From: Anaerolineae bacterium | GTDB taxonomy: Bacteria; Chloroflexota; Anaerolineae; B4-G1; SLSP01 | Assembly (NCBI GenBank): GCA_021107605.1 | Contig: JAIOSN010000354.1 | Coordinates: 1 to 9,207, forward strand | Length of the DNA: 9,207 nucleotides | Reading direction: 5' to 3' | Shown: in pieces, positions 6,366 through 9,207 of the stretch | Layout: each line of letters starts with the position of its first letter | How positions within the stretch are numbered: position 1 is the first letter of the stretch | Notes under the pieces: model-generated | The model's input: only the letters and a program-made list of their open reading frames with translations | Database searches by the model: none | What the model was told of the DNA's origin: nothing | Position numbers and translations under genes: made by a program

Positions 6366-6763
6366 TTTCTCTGATGCTTGATACTTCGGCGTACACCGCG
6401 TTCAAGTTAGGGGATTCTACCGTTTTGGAAGCGATCCAGAAATCGCCCAAAATTTTGATTCCCCTGATCGTTTTTGGGGAGTTGCTCGCTGGGTTCGAGG
6501 CGGGCAGCAGACGAGAACAGAACCGCCAGGAATTGACATCTTTTTTGCAAAGCCCCCGCGTGCGACTTGTTCCCGTGATTGCCGATACCGCTGAAAGGTA
6601 TGCGTTGATTTACGCATACCTGCGCCAGAAAGGCCGTCCTATCCCCACCAATGATTTGTGGATTGCTGCCTCTGCGATGGAGCACAGCGCGGAGTTGCTG
6701 ACTGCTGATGGACATTTCTTACACGTGCCGCAAATAATTACGCGGAGCGTGAGGGGGGCGTAG
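6362..6763 (+). CDS. vapC: VapC-type PIN-domain ribonuclease toxin
   Basis: The start is taken as ATG 6362, which overlaps the antitoxin stop by ATGA and has GAGGGG (6348–6353) 8 nt upstream; a GTG two codons earlier is possible. The 133-residue PIN domain keeps the acidic residues that bind Mg2+ in the active site: D7 (MLDTSAY), E40 (VFGELLAG), D98 (PTNDLWIAA) and D116 (LLTADGHF). It should therefore be a catalytically intact endoribonuclease. VapC toxins cut tRNA or rRNA and are held inactive by VapB; the specific RNA target cannot be predicted. Length is normal for the family. A strong hairpin follows 48 nt after the stop. Confidence 0.93.
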   Translation: MISLMLDTSAYTAFKLGDSTVLEAIQKSPKILIPLIVFGELLAGFEAGSRREQNRQELTSFLQSPRVRLVPVIADTAERYALIYAYLRQKGRPIPTNDLWIAASAMEHSAELLTADGHFLHVPQIITRSVRGA

Positions 6764-6811
6764 CTGGGGCCGCTCTCCTGCAGGAACCGCCCTCGCCAGG
6801 GACCGAACCAC

Positions 6812-6855
6812 CACCAAGCCTCCGATTTCTACCAGAAATCGGAGGCTTGGTGTTT
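6812..6855. terminator. Perfect 19-bp hairpin terminator between vapC and the Nudix gene
   Basis: Left arm 6812–6830 and right arm 6834–6852 are exact inverted complements with a 3-nt ACC loop, followed by TTT (6853–6855) on the + strand. It terminates vapBC and sits directly against the stop codon of the convergent Nudix gene (6854–6856), so it probably ends both transcripts. The T-tract is short on the + strand and absent on the minus strand. Confidence 0.82.
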
Positions 6856-7291
6856 ACCAGGACTGCTCTTGGAACTGCGCTAGTATCTTCCCATGGTCAA
6901 AAGCCAGCGGCGGGAGGGCCGCCAACGGCCACCAACACGCTTCGGCGGCATCGTCGCCAGCCTGCAAGCACGGGTGGCCTTTTATCTCTCCCCAGAAGAC
7001 TACCGAGATGGTCCAGCCGCGCGGATCGCGTCCTGGCTCCCCGAAAGCGGCGAATTGTTGCAAAGTTTCTGCACCTAAGCCGGTCTCCTCGTATAACTCG
7101 CGGTGAGCCGCTGCTGCCAACGTTTCCCCTCTTTCCACGAAGCCGCCGGGCAAGGCCCAGTGCCCGGCGTAAGGCGGATTGCGGCGACGAATGAGCAACA
7201 CTTCTTTGCCATTACCGCTGGAATGCAAGAGCACCACGTCTACGGTGACGCTAGGGCGCGGGTAACGATAGCTGTATTCTTGAATTGGCAT
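6854..7291 (-). CDS. Nudix hydrolase, ADP-ribose pyrophosphatase-like
   Basis: The 145-residue protein has a perfect Nudix box GX5EX7REUXEEXGU: G50, E56, R64-E65-L66, E68-E69, G71-L72 (GGFVERGE … HRELYEETGL), which binds Mg2+ and hydrolyses nucleoside diphosphates linked to another group. The GEPGRDPRGWTISVVF stretch at 84–99 is typical of ADP-ribose/NAD-type Nudix enzymes and NrtR-like domains, so ADP-ribose or a related dinucleotide is the best guess, not a certainty. No DNA-binding domain is attached, which argues against an NrtR regulator. The start ATG (7289–7291) lacks a recognisable Shine-Dalgarno. The gene follows pepF on the same strand after 39 bp and may be cotranscribed. Its TAA stop abuts the 19-bp hairpin. 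Confidence 0.92.
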   Translation of the reverse strand: MPIQEYSYRYPRPSVTVDVVLLHSSGNGKEVLLIRRRNPPYAGHWALPGGFVERGETLAAAAHRELYEETGLGAETLQQFAAFGEPGRDPRGWTISVVFWGEIKGHPCLQAGDDAAEACWWPLAALPPLAFDHGKILAQFQEQSW

Positions 7292-7300
7292 AGCGTTAGC

Positions 7301-7326
7301 TGGGTGAGGTATGGAAACCTCACCTA
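7301..7326 (-). repeat. Short hairpin between pepF and the Nudix gene
   Basis: GGTGAGGT (7303–7310) and ACCTCACC (7317–7324) form a perfect 8-bp stem with a 6-nt loop, extendable to 10 pairs with one G·T. On the transcribed minus strand it begins 4 nt after the pepF stop and ends 9 nt before the Nudix start codon. No T-tract follows, so it is more likely an mRNA processing or translation-control element than a terminator. Confidence 0.6.
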
Positions 7327-7330
7327 CTGA

Positions 7331-9133
7331 TCACGGAATTAATGCTTCAAGCCGATCAATATCTTCCTTGATGATCCCCAGGCTCGCTACCCAGAAATCG
7401 GGGGTACGGATGTCGATATCGAAGCGCGCGGCGAGTTTGGCGGCTCCTCCCATACCGGTGGATGCCAGCAGAGTATCGTAGCTGGTTTTGAAAGTGTCCG
7501 GGTCTGCTTGATAGCGCGCATAGAGTCCCAGACTGAAGAGCTGCCCAAACATGTAGGGGAAGTTGTAGAAAGTGCTCCCATAGTAATGTGATTTGACGGC
7601 CCACATGTAGGGATGCAGGAATTCCGTATCCAGGCCGTCGCCATAAGTGGCGCGTTGCGCCTCCACCATGATTTGGCAGAATTCGGCGGTGGAGAGTTCG
7701 CGTTCTTGGCGTCTAGCGAAGACTTCTTGTTCGAAGATAAAGCGACTGGTGATGTCCAGCGTCACTTGGAGCGAGTCTTGTAAGGAGGCCTCGATGATGG
7801 CGAGCTGTTCTTGCTGGTTGGCTTTTTCCAACGCGGCTTCCCGCACAATGATCTCGCAGAAAGTGCTCGCCGTTTCGGCCAGAGTCATGGGGGTGCTGCG
7901 CTGGGTGTAGCTGCACTCCGCGTGCTGCAGGTTGTGATAAGCGTGCCCTAACTCGTGGGCTAGGGTTCCCATGCCGCCGTAAGCGGGTTGATAGTTGGCT
8001 AGGATACGCGATTCCCCTTTGCGCAGCCACATGCAGAACGCGCCACCTCTCTTGCCCGCGCGTGGTTCTGCGTCAATCCAGCCTTCGGTAAAGGCCCGGT
8101 TTGCCAGCGCGGCCAGTTGCTCCGAGTAGCTGGCGAAGTGGGTGAGAATGAATTGTTGAGCCTCTGCAAATTCCCATTGCTCCTCACTCTTGCCTAGCGG
8201 GGCGAAGAGATCGTACCAGGCCAGTTTAGAGACCCCCAGCCCGCGCGCTTTGATCTTGAGGTAGCGACGCAGTTCGGGGAAAAACTCGTGCGAGGCGGTC
8301 ATCATGGCGTCTAGGGTTTGACGGTCGATATTATTGTTGAAGAGTGCCACATCTAGTGGCGTTTCCCAGCCGCGCCGTTTCGATAATGTCAGCATTTCGC
8401 CCTTGACGTTGTTGAGCGCAGAGGCGATGGGCAGAGCGTTTTCTTCCCAGGCGGCGAGTTCGGCTTCGTAGGCACGGCGACGCACTGCCCGGTCGGGATC
8501 ATAGGCTAAATTGCGCACGGCGGTGAGGGGGAGCGTCTGCTCCTCGCCCCCTAACTCCAGCGAGACATTGATCTGGGAAGTGACGTTGCTGTAGAGTTTT
8601 ACCCAAGCTGACCCACCAGTCAACCGTAGGTCAGAAGCTAACGCTTCCTCTGCCGGCGACATTAGATGTTGGGCTTGGATAGCGGCTTTGCGGAGCGCGA
8701 AGGCGTGCTCTGCGGCCAGCTTGGAGCTGGCAATGAGTCCCTCCACGTCGGCCAGTGAACCGATCCAGGCGGTGTAGCGCGTTGCTAGTCGGGAGAAGCG
8801 GACCAGCTGGCGTTGCAAGCGGCTGAGATAAGCTTGCGCGGTCTCATTGCGGGAGTCGGTGCTGATGAAACTATAGATGTAAGCTTCGAGCGTGTGGAGT
8901 TGTGCGCCGAGCGCGTTGAGCGTCTCCAGTATTTCCTCGAAGATGACGCTGGTCTCTGTGTTCACCTCCAATGGTGACTCGCGCAGCATGATGCCGTGCT
9001 CGTCAAACTGGGCGACCAGATCATCAATAGCTTGGATGCCATCCTCAAGACCGGCTTGGAATTCGGTGGAATCCAGACCGGGATAGACGGCACTCATATC
9101 CCAATGCGGCAGTTGTGTAGTTGTTTGGTTCAT
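7331..9133 (-). CDS. pepF: Oligoendopeptidase F, M3-family zinc metallopeptidase
   Basis: At 600 residues this has the usual length of PepF. The N-terminal helical region (about 1–200) precedes the M3 catalytic domain, whose zinc site is HELGH at 393–397 (TLAHELGHAYHNLQH), with E394 as catalytic base and a glutamate in TLAETASTF (E420) as the probable third ligand. The downstream HYYGSTFYNFPYMFGQLFSLGL stretch starting at 516 is the conserved tyrosine/histidine region that stabilises the transition state. There is no signal peptide, so it should act in the cytosol on short oligopeptides, for example in peptide turnover. All expected motifs are intact. The ATG at 9131–9133 is preceded on the minus strand by GAGGAG (+ strand 9143–9148). 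A Nudix gene follows on the same strand. Confidence 0.95.
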   Translation of the reverse strand: MNQTTTQLPHWDMSAVYPGLDSTEFQAGLEDGIQAIDDLVAQFDEHGIMLRESPLEVNTETSVIFEEILETLNALGAQLHTLEAYIYSFISTDSRNETAQAYLSRLQRQLVRFSRLATRYTAWIGSLADVEGLIASSKLAAEHAFALRKAAIQAQHLMSPAEEALASDLRLTGGSAWVKLYSNVTSQINVSLELGGEEQTLPLTAVRNLAYDPDRAVRRRAYEAELAAWEENALPIASALNNVKGEMLTLSKRRGWETPLDVALFNNNIDRQTLDAMMTASHEFFPELRRYLKIKARGLGVSKLAWYDLFAPLGKSEEQWEFAEAQQFILTHFASYSEQLAALANRAFTEGWIDAEPRAGKRGGAFCMWLRKGESRILANYQPAYGGMGTLAHELGHAYHNLQHAECSYTQRSTPMTLAETASTFCEIIVREAALEKANQQEQLAIIEASLQDSLQVTLDITSRFIFEQEVFARRQERELSTAEFCQIMVEAQRATYGDGLDTEFLHPYMWAVKSHYYGSTFYNFPYMFGQLFSLGLYARYQADPDTFKTSYDTLLASTGMGGAAKLAARFDIDIRTPDFWVASLGIIKEDIDRLEALIP

Positions 9134-9154
9134 TTTGATTTTCTCCTCTGAAAA

Positions 9155-9190
9155 TAGTCAGGCAGTCTTTAGTCCAGTAGTCAACTAGTC
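9155..9190. repeat. Five phased AGTC direct repeats upstream of pepF
   Basis: AGTC occurs at 9156, 9164, 9171, 9179 and 9187, in four of five cases as TAGTC, at spacings of 8, 7, 8 and 8 nt. On the minus strand these read GACT(A) and lie within about 60 nt of the pepF start. One copy gives TTGACT (+ strand 9179–9184), a good -35, but the matching -10 is weak. It could be an operator or a small repeat array. Confidence 0.5.
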
Positions 9191-9207
9191 GTTTTTTCGT
9201 GCGGGGA

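Noticed and set aside
6847..7194. Plus-strand open frame rich in Arg/Pro/Ser opposite the Nudix gene
   Set aside because: Low-complexity antisense translation of a gene with a perfect Nudix box on the other strand.

Overview
This 9.2 kb window looks like ordinary bacterial chromosome with one small accessory module (a toxin–antitoxin pair) and one less familiar gene pair at its left edge. The best guess for the host is a member of the Chloroflexota (Anaerolineae/Caldilineae type). This rests on a LysM lipoprotein with a long Glu-Pro-Thr stalk, a style common in that phylum, together with the PepF and SpoU genes and a moderately GC-rich composition. It is an inference from gene style; no rRNA or other phylogenetic marker is present.

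Left region (2–2627, + strand): the 3' part of a TPR-rich helical repeat protein whose reading frame is open at the window edge, overlapping by 8 nt a radical SAM enzyme with a complete SPASM (twitch-type) cysteine set. The overlap implies coupled translation. No precursor peptide is visible, so the enzyme's substrate is unknown. This pair is the best candidate here for something undescribed. A stem-loop at 2655–2685 separates it from the convergent next gene.

Middle region (2709–5968): an RmlD-type extended SDR reductase on the minus strand diverges from a polyprenyl-phosphate-type GT2 glycosyltransferase, with about 80 bp between their start codons. The glycosyltransferase start is best placed at a TTG behind a strong Shine-Dalgarno. 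Next comes a promoter and a two-gene unit: a LysM lipoprotein (signal peptide, EPT-repeat stalk, two LysM domains) followed 2 nt later by a SpoU/TrmH-family 2'-O-ribose RNA methyltransferase.

Right region (5969–9207): a VapBC toxin–antitoxin operon with a near-consensus promoter covered by AATG/CATT inverted half-sites, ending at a perfect 19-bp hairpin. On the opposite strand an M3-family oligoendopeptidase F is followed, after 39 bp containing a short hairpin, by a Nudix hydrolase whose stop codon abuts the 19-bp hairpin. The pepF upstream region carries five phased AGTC repeats.

Gene density is high. The longest gene-free stretch is about 136 bp (5969–6104), and it holds the vapBC promoter/operator. 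No tRNA, rRNA, CRISPR array or insertion sequence was seen.
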